From contig NZ_BAVQ01000037.1 in assembly GCF_000524475.1 (NCBI RefSeq), positions 40,008 through 104,007 on the forward strand: 64,000 nucleotides of DNA. Direction: 5' to 3'. The notes under the pieces were generated by a model. It was not told the DNA's origin, made no database searches, and saw only the letters and a program-made list of their open reading frames with translations. Numbering within the stretch: the first letter of the stretch is position 1; each line of letters begins with the position of its first letter. Below are positions 16,865-25,788 of this stretch, piece after piece. Both the position numbers and the translations under genes were made by a program. This DNA is from Tomitella biformata AHU 1821. Lineage in GTDB: Bacteria; Actinomycetota; Actinomycetes; Mycobacteriales; Mycobacteriaceae.

Positions 16865-17596
16865 TTGCGCACGGGAATTGTATTGATCCATGGCGGCCAG
16901 CACACCGGGCAGTGCTGGCAGCCGACAGTCGACTACCTGCGGAGGGTGCGGCCGGACGTCGAGGTCCTGGCGGTCGACCTCCCCGGCCGCGGCGACAATC
17001 CAGCCGACCTGGCCAGCGTGGGGATCGCCGAGTGCGTGGCCTCGGCGGTGGCCGACATCGAGGGCGCGGGACTGACGGACATCGTGCTGGCTGCCCACTC
17101 TATGGGCGGGGTGACCTTGCCCGGTGTGGCGGCGAAGCTGGGCGCGGACCGCGTCGCACACCTGGTCTTCATCGCCGCCGCAGTGCCGCCCGAGGGCTGG
17201 TCCATCGCGGACAACCTCACAGGTGCGCTCCAGGAGGAGGTGCTCGAGAGGGTGTCGGAGTCCGCGCCGCCGCCCGCAGTGTTCCCGCGGGAGCTGGCGG
17301 AGCAGCTGTTCTGCAATGGGATGAGTGCCGAGCAGGTGGATTTCGTCGTCGGCCAGATGTGTCCAGAGAGCAGCCTGCTGGCCACCCAGCGCGTGGATCG
17401 GACGCGGATGCCCGCGTCGATTCCGCGGACCTGGGTGCTCACCGCGCAGGACCGCGCGGTCGCCCCGGCGCAGCAACGCCGGCACATCGAGAACCTGGGC
17501 GGAGTCGGCAATATCGTGGAGATCGACACCTGCCACGACGTGATGGTCAGCGAGCCGGCGGCGTTGGGGGAGGCATTGCTCGCCTGCCTCCCCTGA
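16865..17596 (+). CDS. Alpha/beta hydrolase, esterase / hydroxynitrile-lyase-like
   Basis: This 243-residue protein starts MRTGIVLIHGGQHTGQCW, containing the HGG oxyanion segment. It has nucleophile AHSMGG (Ser near residue 80), TAQDRAVAP with the probable acid, and TCHDVMVSEP with the catalytic histidine close to the end, as in the short salicylate esterase/hydroxynitrile lyase group. The TTG at 16865 is supported by GAGAGG seven bases upstream. It follows the acyl-CoA dehydrogenase by 41 bases, so it may release the acid that the pathway consumes. Natural substrate unknown. Confidence 0.82.
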   Translation: MRTGIVLIHGGQHTGQCWQPTVDYLRRVRPDVEVLAVDLPGRGDNPADLASVGIAECVASAVADIEGAGLTDIVLAAHSMGGVTLPGVAAKLGADRVAHLVFIAAAVPPEGWSIADNLTGALQEEVLERVSESAPPPAVFPRELAEQLFCNGMSAEQVDFVVGQMCPESSLLATQRVDRTRMPASIPRTWVLTAQDRAVAPAQQRRHIENLGGVGNIVEIDTCHDVMVSEPAALGEALLACLP

Positions 17597-17626
17597 GCTC
17601 GCCTGCCGCCCCTTGGCCGTCCATCC

Positions 17627-18418
17627 TCAGAAGTCGGTGCCCCCGTCGACATTGATGAGCGCCCCGGTCAGGTAGCCCGCGCGGGGGGAGAGCAGGAAGG
17701 CGATCAGCTCTCCGACCTCGTGGGGCTGGCCGGGGCGCGCCAGGGCGGCATTCAGTCCCCACTCCTCGACCATCACCCGCTCGAGGGCCTCGTCGTACGG
17801 GTAGCCGCGCGACTCCGCGACCTGTGCGCGAATCGCGCGGAGGGCATCTGTCTCCACCGCCCCCGGGCAGACGCAATTTGCCCGGACTCCTTGGCCGCCA
17901 TAGGCTTTCGCGATGCCTTTGGTGAACACCGCGACGGCGCCCTAGAGCGACGCGTAGGGCAGGCGGGCGATCTCGGGTGCCCGGACCGAGTAGGCGGCGG
18001 TGGTGACAACGGTGCCTCGGGTCTCGACCAGATGCGGGAGCGCGGCCTCGACGGTGCGGCTCACGCCCAGTAGGACGTCGCGGAACGCCGCGGTCCACAT
18101 GGCGTCGGGCGACTCGATGGGGTCCTTGCCGAGAATGCCGGTGGTCGTGGCCACCCCGTCCAAGCGGCCGAGGAATTCGACGGCGGCGTCGACCGCGCGT
18201 TCGGCATCGCCCTCGACGCTGACATCGAAGGCGACCCCGCGCGCGTGCGGGGAGCCGTCCGCCCGAAGGGTCTGGGCCGCGGCCTCCGCGCGTCCGAGAT
18301 CGCGTCCGACGACCACGACGGACGCGCCGTCGGCGGCCAGCACCCGGGCCGTCGCCAAGCCCATCCCGGCGGTGCCGCCGACCACGAGGTATCCCTTGTC
18401 TCGAACTAGTAGGTCCAT
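17627..18418 (-). pseudogene. SDR oxidoreductase with in-frame amber codon at the catalytic lysine
   Basis: The full reading frame would give 263 residues of a short-chain dehydrogenase/reductase. It begins MDLLVRDKGYLVVGGTAGMG with the TGxxxGxG-like cofactor turn and ends GALINVDGGTDF. A TAG at 17942-17944 interrupts it. The residues before it are LPYASL and those after are GAVAVFTKGIAKAYG, so the stop occupies the Lys of the YxxxK active-site motif. The frame is unchanged on both sides and the rest shows no decay. Translation should stop after 158 residues. A recent nonsense mutation (AAG to TAG), a sequencing error and stop suppression are all possible. Confidence 0.85.
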
Positions 18419-18642
18419 AGCGGTGCGGGTTCCTCCCGGTTTGGGCGCGCCGACGCTCGGGCCGTGGGGCTCGAGGGCGAGGGCTCGCAAGCGTGGTGGT
18501 GGGCGGGGCGGTGTGCGGGCGGCTCGTCAAAACGTCCGCGCCACGCATTCCAATATTGTACATTGGCGTCAGATATCGGCTATTGAATGAGATGCTCTCG
18601 GAGCCGCGCGGACGCGTTGGCGGGCACCTGGCAGAGGGAGGC

Positions 18643-19404
18643 ATGGCTGTGCGTTTCAGCGGGAAAGTCGCGATCGTCACCGGCGCGGGCAACGGGATCG
18701 GGGAGGCTTGCGCGCGGACGTTGGCAAGCCAGGGCGCGGCAGTGCTCGTCACGGACGTCGACGACGTGGCGGGCCGCCGCGTCGTGGCGGAGATCTCTGC
18801 CGCGGGCGGTGTCGCCGCCTATGCGCACGCCGACGTCTCGCGTCCAGACGACGTCGACAACATGGTGGCGCAGGCGGTCGACGTGTTCGGGGGACTGCAC
18901 CTCGCGGTCAACAACGCGGGCGTGGCCCACCCCCTCGGCCGTCTGCACGAGCTCGCCGTGGCGGACTTCGACAGGGCCGTCGACGTGACGCTCCGCGGCA
19001 CCTTCTTGTGCATGCGGGCCGAGCTGGCGCACTTCGTCGCCGCGGGCAGCGGCGCCATCGTCAATATGAGCTCGTGTGCGGGGCTCAAATCGGCAGAGCA
19101 GATGCCGGGTTACGTGGCCTCGAAGCATGGAGTCCTGGGCCTGACGCGAAACGCGGCGATCGACTACGCGACGGACGGCATCCGCGTCAATGCCGTCGCG
19201 CCGGGGACGATTGCGACGCCGGCCATCCTCTCCTACCCGGCCGAGCTGCAGCAGAAGTGGCAAGGCCTCATCCCGATGGGGCGGATGGGACGGCCCCAAG
19301 AGGTGGCGGACTTGGTCGCGTTCCTGCTCTCCGACGAGGCCTCGTTCATCACGGGCAGCACGTACGAGCTGGACGGCGGGATGATGCAGGCCCTGCCTAA
19401 ATGA
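18643..19404 (+). CDS. SDR-family oxidoreductase (FabG-like)
   Basis: This 253-residue classical SDR has TGAGNGIG for cofactor binding, [17 protein letters not shown] with the catalytic serine, YVASK with catalytic tyrosine and lysine, and DGG near the C-terminus. Acidic residues after the second strand (TDVDD) suggest preference for NAD(H). The ATG at 18643 follows GAGGGAGG. It diverges from the broken SDR and precedes a LysR gene by 43 bases. A likely role is oxidation or reduction of a hydroxy or keto intermediate. The decamer CGTCAGATAT lies 67-76 bases upstream. Confidence 0.9.
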   Translation: MAVRFSGKVAIVTGAGNGIGEACARTLASQGAAVLVTDVDDVAGRRVVAEISAAGGVAAYAHADVSRPDDVDNMVAQAVDVFGGLHLAVNNAGVAHPLGRLHELAVADFDRAVDVTLRGTFLCMRAELAHFVAAGSGAIVNMSSCAGLKSAEQMPGYVASKHGVLGLTRNAAIDYATDGIRVNAVAPGTIATPAILSYPAELQQKWQGLIPMGRMGRPQEVADLVAFLLSDEASFITGSTYELDGGMMQALPK

Positions 19405-19447
19405 CCGGCGTGAGCACTCCCGGTTCCGCGAGCTGAGGAGGCGCATT

Positions 19448-20344
19448 GTGGAGATCCAGCAATTGCGATGCTTCGCCGCCGTGGCCGACCACGGCTCCTT
19501 CACCAAAGCCGCGGCCGCGGTTCACGTCACCCAGCCCGCGCTCTCCCACGCCATCGCCAAGCTCGAGTCCGAGCTGGGCGTCCGCCTGTTCAATCGGGCA
19601 GCCACCGGCGCGAGGGTGACCTCGGCGGGGAGCATGCTCCTCGAGCGCGCACGTCAAGCCCTGTGGGCCATCGAGGGCGTCGAGTCCGCGGCCGCGTCGC
19701 TGCACGGCGTCCTGGCAGGCACGCTGCGCATCGTGAGCTCACGGTCGTTCACCACGCCGTTCTCAGCGCTGGCCGCCGAATTCCATGCACTGCATCCGCT
19801 GGTCAACCTGCAGATCTCCTCGCCGCTAGCCGAGTTCGACGTGTGCTCGCTGGTCTCGCTCGGGGAGTGCGACGTCGCCCTGGCCGGAATGGTCGAGCTG
19901 CCGCCTGGACTGGCGGCCCAAGTGCTCGACGAAGAGGCGTTGGCCGTGGTTCTTCCCGAGGGGAGCGACCTGATCGGCTCGGGCCACACGGCCTCCTGGG
20001 AGCAGGTCTCGATGCTGCCCTTGATCCTGCCGCCCACCGGAAACCCGGCGCGGCTGGGTATCGACAGGATCTTCGCCGAGTTCGATCTCACGGTCTCGGC
20101 GACCGTGGAGAACGAGGACTACGAATCCACCATTGAGTTGGTGCGGCTGGGAGTTGGCGCCTGTCTGGCCAAGTCCTCATTCTCACGGCTGCCAGCCGGG
20201 CTGCAGGTCAAGACGATCACACCGATGCGGCGCACGCAGGTCGGCCTGATCTACCGGCGGGGCGATCTGGCGCCCGCCGCCGCGGCCTTCCGCGACCTCG
20301 CAGTCTCCTACTACGCGGCCTCCCGCCGCCGTGGCCCTGGCTAG
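19448..20344 (+). CDS. LysR-family transcriptional regulator
   Basis: This 298-residue protein has the usual LysR length. Residues 1-60 form the winged helix-turn-helix (QQLRCFAAVADHGSFTKAAA, then QPALSHAIAKLESELGVRLF), and the remainder is the periplasmic-binding-like effector domain. The GTG at 19448 follows GAGGAG. Unusually for the family it is not divergent from a target; it reads with the upstream SDR and the downstream TauD-like gene. It may regulate this stretch of catabolic genes; the inducer is unknown. Confidence 0.9.
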   Translation: MEIQQLRCFAAVADHGSFTKAAAAVHVTQPALSHAIAKLESELGVRLFNRAATGARVTSAGSMLLERARQALWAIEGVESAAASLHGVLAGTLRIVSSRSFTTPFSALAAEFHALHPLVNLQISSPLAEFDVCSLVSLGECDVALAGMVELPPGLAAQVLDEEALAVVLPEGSDLIGSGHTASWEQVSMLPLILPPTGNPARLGIDRIFAEFDLTVSATVENEDYESTIELVRLGVGACLAKSSFSRLPAGLQVKTITPMRRTQVGLIYRRGDLAPAAAAFRDLAVSYYAASRRRGPG

Positions 20345-20513
20345 CGGCCGGCGCCGGGCGGATAGCGCCATAAGTCCGGCACATGGCCCTATTCGACTTT
20401 TTCCTTGGACAGTCCGGCGCCCTCGCCGGTCTACTTAGGTCACCCGAGATTGCCGCAGTCTGGCGGCACGCAGAAGTCATCGGGCAACTCGCACAGACCT
20501 AGGAGAACCGGCC

Positions 20514-21349
20514 ATGATCACTATCCATCCGCTTAGCAGTCGCATCGGCGTCGAAGTGGGGGTGTCTCCCTTGGTGGAGGCCTCGATGCGTCCGTCGTGG
20601 CCGAGCTGCGCGCGGCGCTCGTCGAGCACAAGGTCCTGTTCTTTCGAGATCAGCATCAGCTCACGGAGGCCGGGCAGGTTGCCTTCGGAGCGCTCTTCGG
20701 CGAGCTGGAGCAGCATCCGTTCGCCCCCGCAGCCTCCGGCCATCCTGAGCTGATGGTGTTGCGACGCGCACCGGACACACCGGTGGGCAGGGCCAAATAC
20801 CCGTATGGCGAGGACTTTTGGCACTCCGACGTGAGTTGGCGCGCGGACCCTTCCTTTGGCTCGATCTTGCGGGCGAAGGAGGTCCCGGCCATGGGCGGGG
20901 ACACGCTGTGGGCGGATATGGAGGCGGCGTTCGCGGGTTTGAGCCCGTCTATGCAGGAGGCGCTCCGGCCCCTGCGCGCGGTGCACGATTTCGACAAGTC
21001 CTTCGGACCCGGGCTGCCGCCAGAGCAGAAGGTCGCGATGGCAGAGCGGTACCCGGCCGTGGAGCACCCCGTCGTGCGTACGAATCCGGACACTGGGGCC
21101 CCGCTGCTCTACGTCAACGAGCCGTTCACCACGCGGATCGCCGGCATGGATATCCGGGAGAGCGACGCGCTGCCGCGGCTGCTCTATCGGCAGGCGAGCA
21201 AGCCGGAGTACCAGTGCCGGTTCAGCTGGCGCGCGGACTCCGTCGCCTTCTGGGACAACAGGGTGACCCAGCACTACGCCTGCCACGACATCGGCTCGGG
21301 CGTCCGCGAGATGCATCGGGTCACCATGGCAGGCGAGGCTCCGCACTGA
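20514..21349 (+). pseudogene. TauD/TfdA-type Fe(II)/2-oxoglutarate dioxygenase with a one-base frameshift
   Basis: An ATG at 20514 with AGGAGA upstream begins MITIHPLSSRIGVEVG, then the frame breaks at a run of five G (20558-20562). Adding one G restores GGVSLGGGLDASVVAELRAA followed by the complete dioxygenase in the second frame. That part holds FWHSDVSW (metal His and Asp), TQHYACHD (metal His) and MHRVTMAGEAP (2-oxoglutarate Arg). All catalytic residues are intact, so the lesion is recent or a homopolymer sequencing error. An internal GTG at 20597 would give a 250-residue product. Relatives hydroxylate sulfonates, aryloxyacids or similar acids. Confidence 0.85.
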
Positions 21350-21522
21350 GCGGGCCCACTGGCCGGGTCTGCTTTGGCCGTTGACAGTTGAGCCCCTCCG
21401 CCGTTAATGTTCATGGTGTCAGATAGCGGGATCAGGTCTTGTGGAACCACGGGGCTTCGGCGCTTCTGCGGCACCATCGCCAGCGCGGCAGATTGCCCCT
21501 GTGCGGACCGTGAGGGGAAATC

Positions 21523-22359
21523 ATGACCAGAGTTGCAGGCAAGGTCGCGTTCGTCACCGGGGCGGCACGGGGACAGGGCCGCAGTCACGTGGTGGAACTC
21601 GCGAGGAACGGCGCGGACATCATCGCGTTCGATCTATGCGCGGACGTCGAGACCAATCACTACGCCTTGGCCACTGCCGAGGACCTCGCGGAGACTGCGG
21701 CGCTGGTCCGCGCCGAGGGGCGCCGGGTGGTGGCCGCGAAGGTGGACGTGCGGGACCGGGTTGGTCTTGAGGCGGCTCTCGCGGCCGCGGTCGACGAGTT
21801 GGGCCGGCTCGACATCGTGGTGGCGAACGCCGGTATCTGCCCGCTGGGCGACGACGTCCCCGTCCAGGGTTTCGTGGACGCGTTCGACGTGGACTTCGTG
21901 GGCGTCGTCAACACGATCCACACCGCGATTGCGCACATCGGCGACGGCGGCTCGATCATCGCGACCGGCTCCCTCGCCGCGCTCATGCCCGGGGGGCTCA
22001 CTAGCCCCGGGGGGACGGGATACGGGTTGGCCAAGCGGATGATCCCCGAATATGTCCGCACCGTCGCGCACTTGCTTGCGGCGCGGGGGATCCGGGCGAA
22101 CACGATCCACCCGTCGAACTGCAACACGGACATGCTCCAGAGCCCGCCGATGTACAAGATGTTCCGTGACGACCTGGAGAATCCGACGTTGGACGACGTC
22201 AAGGAGGGGTTCGCGAGCATGCACGCGATCCCGACCCCGTGGGTGGAGCCGTCCGACATCTCCAACGCGGTCCTGTACCTGGCCTCCGACGAGTCGCGGT
22301 ATCTCACCGGCCAGGCGCTGCGCATCGACGCCGGCGCCGGGCTCATCCTCGGGCTATAG
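21523..22359 (+). CDS. Mycofactocin-coupled SDR-family oxidoreductase
   Basis: This 278-residue SDR has the hallmarks of the mycofactocin-associated group: TGAARGQGRSHVVELARNGA at the cofactor turn, a long insert after the second strand (DLCADVETNHYALATAEDLA), and YGLAK in the active site with serine in IIATGSLAAL. Members keep their NAD tightly bound and pass electrons to the peptide-derived cofactor mycofactocin, usually oxidising alcohols. The ATG follows GAGGGG. It is 12 bases before the acyl-CoA ligase gene, suggesting one operon. No mycofactocin biosynthesis gene lies in this window. Confidence 0.88.
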   Translation: MTRVAGKVAFVTGAARGQGRSHVVELARNGADIIAFDLCADVETNHYALATAEDLAETAALVRAEGRRVVAAKVDVRDRVGLEAALAAAVDELGRLDIVVANAGICPLGDDVPVQGFVDAFDVDFVGVVNTIHTAIAHIGDGGSIIATGSLAALMPGGLTSPGGTGYGLAKRMIPEYVRTVAHLLAARGIRANTIHPSNCNTDMLQSPPMYKMFRDDLENPTLDDVKEGFASMHAIPTPWVEPSDISNAVLYLASDESRYLTGQALRIDAGAGLILGL

Positions 22360-22371
22360 GGGATCAGCATC

Positions 22372-23916
22372 GTGGCGCAAACAGATCGCCGAGAGTTGAC
22401 GCCGGACTGGTGGGCGGACCGCGAGCCGGATCGGCTCGCGGTCGTCGTCCCCGGCGGGGCGTCGATCACGTACGGCGACCTGGCGTGGAAATCGCGCGCC
22501 CTCGCGCAGGACTGGATCGGCCGGGGCATCGAGGCTGGCGACCGCGTGGCGATCGTCATGGAGAACTGTGCCGACTACCTCGTCGTGGCGATCGCGGCGC
22601 TGCGGGCCGGTGTGCGGCTCGTCGCGGTGAACATCCACCTGACCGCCGCGGAAGCCGTGCATGTCGTCGTGGACTCCGATGCGAGGCTCGTAGTCGTCGG
22701 CGAGGCTTTCGTCGACGTTGCGGTCGCGGCGCAGGCGGGTGCCGCACGGCCGCCGGCGATTGTTGTGGCCGGCGGTGTGTCTGAGGCCACCGGTGTCCCC
22801 GGGCTTTACGACAGCCTTGCCGACCCGGGACCCGCGGACGCCTCGGCCACCCGGCAGGGCACGTTCATGTTCTATTCCTCTGGCACCACCGGGAAGCCGA
22901 AGGGCATTCTGCGCGCGGTGCCCGATGTGTCCTTCGCGCAGGGTGACTCGCTGACCGAGGTGTTCTCCAAAATATGGGGGTTCGACTCCGACTCTGTGTG
23001 GCTGAACTCCGCGCCGCTCTACCACGCGTACCCACTGCAGAGCTGCACCTCGGTGATCCGATGGGGCGGCACGCTAGTCCTGACCGGGAAGTTCGACGCG
23101 GAGGAGAGCCTGCGCCTGATCGATCGGCACGGCGTGACGCACAGCAGCATGGTGCCGACCATGTTCGTCCGGTTCCTGCGGCTGCCCGCGCAGACTCGGG
23201 CGCGGTACGACGTGTCCTCGCTGAAGACTGTCCTGCACGCCGGCGCGCCCTGCTCGCAGCCCGTCAAGCAAGCGATAATGGATTGGTGGGGACCGGTCCT
23301 CTACGAATTCTATGGCGGTAGCGAGAACATCGGCATGGTCCTGATCGGTCCGCAGGACTGGCTGGCGCATCCCGGCTCCGTCGGCAAGCCGGCACCGGGC
23401 ACGATCTCGGTCCTCGACGGCGAAGGCCTGCCGACGGGGCCGAACGAGCGCGGCACTATCTGGTTCGACGCGGCGCCGCAGTTCTCCTACCACCACGCGC
23501 CGGAGAAGTCGGCCGAGGTTTTCGACGCGGAGGGCCGGGCGACGCTCGGCGACTTGGGCTACCTCGACGCCGACGGCTACCTGTACCTCGACGGGCGGCG
23601 GACGGACCTGATCATCTCCGGCGGCGTGAATATCTATCCGGCGGAGACCGAGCAGCGGCTTGCTGAGCACCCGGCGGTGTTCGATGTCGCGGTGATCGGA
23701 GTCCCGGACGACGAGTACGGACAGCAGGTCAAGGCAGTCGTGCAGCTGGAGGGCGGGCATGTGTCCGGTCCGGAGATGGCGGAGACGCTGATCGCCTATT
23801 GCCGTGAGCAACTGGCCGCCTATAAGTGCCCCCGCTCGGTGTCCTTCGAGGAGTCGCTGCCGCGGACGCCGACGGGCAAATTGCTCAAGCGGGTCCTGAT
23901 GGACCGCGAGTGGTGA
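22372..23916 (+). CDS. AMP-forming acyl-CoA synthetase / ligase
   Basis: This 514-residue enzyme has the adenylate-forming motifs: FYSSGTTGKPKGI near residue 165, YGGSENIGM near residue 315, the hinge region DGRRTDLIISGGVNIYP, and PRTPTGKLLKRV with the C-terminal catalytic lysine. It would activate a carboxylic acid to its CoA thioester with ATP. The GTG at 22372 has AGGGGA upstream and lies directly after the mycofactocin-type SDR. It provides CoA activation alongside the CaiB transferase at 5891, suggesting more than one acid enters the pathway. Chain-length or ring preference is not readable. Confidence 0.9.
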   Translation: MAQTDRRELTPDWWADREPDRLAVVVPGGASITYGDLAWKSRALAQDWIGRGIEAGDRVAIVMENCADYLVVAIAALRAGVRLVAVNIHLTAAEAVHVVVDSDARLVVVGEAFVDVAVAAQAGAARPPAIVVAGGVSEATGVPGLYDSLADPGPADASATRQGTFMFYSSGTTGKPKGILRAVPDVSFAQGDSLTEVFSKIWGFDSDSVWLNSAPLYHAYPLQSCTSVIRWGGTLVLTGKFDAEESLRLIDRHGVTHSSMVPTMFVRFLRLPAQTRARYDVSSLKTVLHAGAPCSQPVKQAIMDWWGPVLYEFYGGSENIGMVLIGPQDWLAHPGSVGKPAPGTISVLDGEGLPTGPNERGTIWFDAAPQFSYHHAPEKSAEVFDAEGRATLGDLGYLDADGYLYLDGRRTDLIISGGVNIYPAETEQRLAEHPAVFDVAVIGVPDDEYGQQVKAVVQLEGGHVSGPEMAETLIAYCREQLAAYKCPRSVSFEESLPRTPTGKLLKRVLMDREW

Positions 23917-23988
23917 CCATGTCCTCGGCACAGCCTTGGTCCACAACGGTCGCCTTGGCGAACCTGGTTTAGTCCCACGCTGAGAAAC

Positions 23989-24004
23989 CGGGACTGGCGT
24001 CCCG
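23989..24004. terminator. Short perfect hairpin after acyl-CoA ligase gene
   Basis: CGGGAC (23989-23994) pairs with GTCCCG (23999-24004) across a TGGC loop, 72 bases after the ligase stop. It may be a weak terminator or an operator for the ferredoxin-reductase gene that follows; no T-run is present. Confidence 0.4.
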
Positions 24005-24081
24005 AGTCCGACCCCATTGCAATATTGCTATCTGCGCCAGCGACATTGGCTGGCGCCGAGACATTGAAGGCGAGGAATGTC

Positions 24082-25776
24082 ATGGCCTATGTGATCACCC
24101 AGGCGTGCTGCAACGACACGGCATGTGTCGATGTGTGCCCGGTCGACTGCATCCGCCCCACTGCCGACGATGCCGAGTACGGCATCACCGAGCAGCTTTT
24201 CATCGAGCCGACCACGTGCATCGACTGCGGCGCCTGTGTGGACGCGTGCCCGGTGGACGCGATCTTCCCGGAGGACGAGCTCAGCGAGCAGAACGCGAAG
24301 TACACGCAGATCAACGCGGACTATTTCACGCTGCACCCCCTTGTCGTCGACTACGACTCGCACGTTCCCCCGACTCCGATCGTGGTCGCCAGGGAGGACG
24401 CCCCGCTCCGGGTCGCCGTCGTCGGGACCGGCCCCGCGGCGACATACGCGGCCACCGAGCTCGTCACCCAGGGTGGGCGCTCCATGGAGGTCGACATGTT
24501 CGACCGGCTGCCGTCCCCGTGGGGCCTGGCACGCGGCGGTGTGTCGCCGGATCACCAGGGCACCCGCATGATCACCGACACCTTCGAGATGTCGGTGCGC
24601 AAGCCTGCCGTGGCGGCGCACCTGAACGTGGAGATCGGCAAGCACCTCAGCCACGAGGAGCTGCTGGAGCACCACCACGCCGTCATCTACGCTGTCGGCG
24701 CGTCCACCGACCGGCAGCTGGGCATCCCCGGCGAGGACCTGCCCGGCAGCCATCCCGCCACGGACTTCGTGGCCTGGTACAACGGCCACCCCGACTACGC
24801 GGACCACGAGTTCGACCTCAGCGGCGAGCGGGCGGTGATCGTCGGCAACGGCAATGTCGCCCTCGACGTCGCGCGGATGCTCGTGATGGACCCCGATGAG
24901 CTTGCGAAGACCGACATCGCGGACCATGCCCTGGCAGCGCTGCGCAAGAGCAACATCCGGGAGGTGGTCATCCTCGGCCGTCGTGGTCCGGTGCAGGCTG
25001 CGTACACCAGCAAGGAGCTGATGGGCTTAGGCGATGTGCGCGATGTGGACGTCTATATCGATCCCCGCGACCTAGAGCTCGACGCGCACAGCCAGGCACT
25101 GGCCGACGCCGAGGACATCGAGCTGCCACTGCGGCTGAAGATGGAGTGGGCCCGCGACTTCGCCGCCCGCACGCCGAACCCCGACCGCAAGCGCATCGTG
25201 CTTAAGTTCCTCGGCTCGCCGGTGGAGATCACGGGCGAGGGCCGCGTGGAGGGCATCACGGTGGCGCGCACTGAGCTGGTCGTCGATGAGGCCGGCAATC
25301 TGCAGGCGCACGCGACCGGCGATACGGAGACCATCGAGGCGGGCCTGGTGATGCGCTCGATCGGCTACCGCGGCGTCGCGATGGCCGGGGTGCCGTTCGA
25401 CGACAGGCGCGGCGTCATCCCGAACGAGGGTGGCCGCGTCATTGACCCGGCGACCGGCGAGCCGGTGCTCGGCGTCTATGTCACCGGCTGGATCAAGCGG
25501 GGGCCGTCCGGCTTCCTCGGAACCAACAAGAAGTGCGCCAACGACACCGTCGGCCTGCTGGCGGCGGACGTGAAGGACAGACTGCTCAGCCGCCCGGTGA
25601 AGGACCGGGCCGCGTTGGAGGCGCTGATCTCGGAGCGCCAGCCCGACTCGGTCAATTTCAAGGAGTGGAGCGTCCTGGACCGGGCCGAGCGCGCGAGAGG
25701 CAAGGAGTCCGGCCGCCCACGGGTCCGGTTCGCCAACGTGCAGCAAATGGTCGACATCGCCAAGGGGCGGGGCTGA
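24082..25776 (+). CDS. Ferredoxin-NADP reductase with N-terminal ferredoxin domain (FprB-like), copy 1
   Basis: This 564-residue fusion starts with a seven-iron-type ferredoxin of about 75 residues ([10 protein letters not shown] and [15 protein letters not shown]), then a glutathione-reductase-like flavoprotein. FAD binding is at [14 protein letters not shown] near residue 115 and NADP binding at [14 protein letters not shown] near residue 255. It passes electrons from NADPH through FAD and iron-sulfur clusters to ferredoxins or oxygenases. The ATG at 24082 follows GAGGAA. An almost identical gene begins at 26803. It may supply electrons to a P450 or other oxygenase encoded elsewhere. Confidence 0.93.
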   Translation: MAYVITQACCNDTACVDVCPVDCIRPTADDAEYGITEQLFIEPTTCIDCGACVDACPVDAIFPEDELSEQNAKYTQINADYFTLHPLVVDYDSHVPPTPIVVAREDAPLRVAVVGTGPAATYAATELVTQGGRSMEVDMFDRLPSPWGLARGGVSPDHQGTRMITDTFEMSVRKPAVAAHLNVEIGKHLSHEELLEHHHAVIYAVGASTDRQLGIPGEDLPGSHPATDFVAWYNGHPDYADHEFDLSGERAVIVGNGNVALDVARMLVMDPDELAKTDIADHALAALRKSNIREVVILGRRGPVQAAYTSKELMGLGDVRDVDVYIDPRDLELDAHSQALADAEDIELPLRLKMEWARDFAARTPNPDRKRIVLKFLGSPVEITGEGRVEGITVARTELVVDEAGNLQAHATGDTETIEAGLVMRSIGYRGVAMAGVPFDDRRGVIPNEGGRVIDPATGEPVLGVYVTGWIKRGPSGFLGTNKKCANDTVGLLAADVKDRLLSRPVKDRAALEALISERQPDSVNFKEWSVLDRAERARGKESGRPRVRFANVQQMVDIAKGRG

Positions 25777-25788
25777 CGTCGGCGGCGC

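Noticed and set aside
17942..17944. Pyrrolysine or other programmed recoding at the SDR amber codon
   Set aside because: No recoding element or suppressor tRNA is visible and pyrrolysine machinery is not expected in this group. Nonsense mutation or sequencing error is the default.
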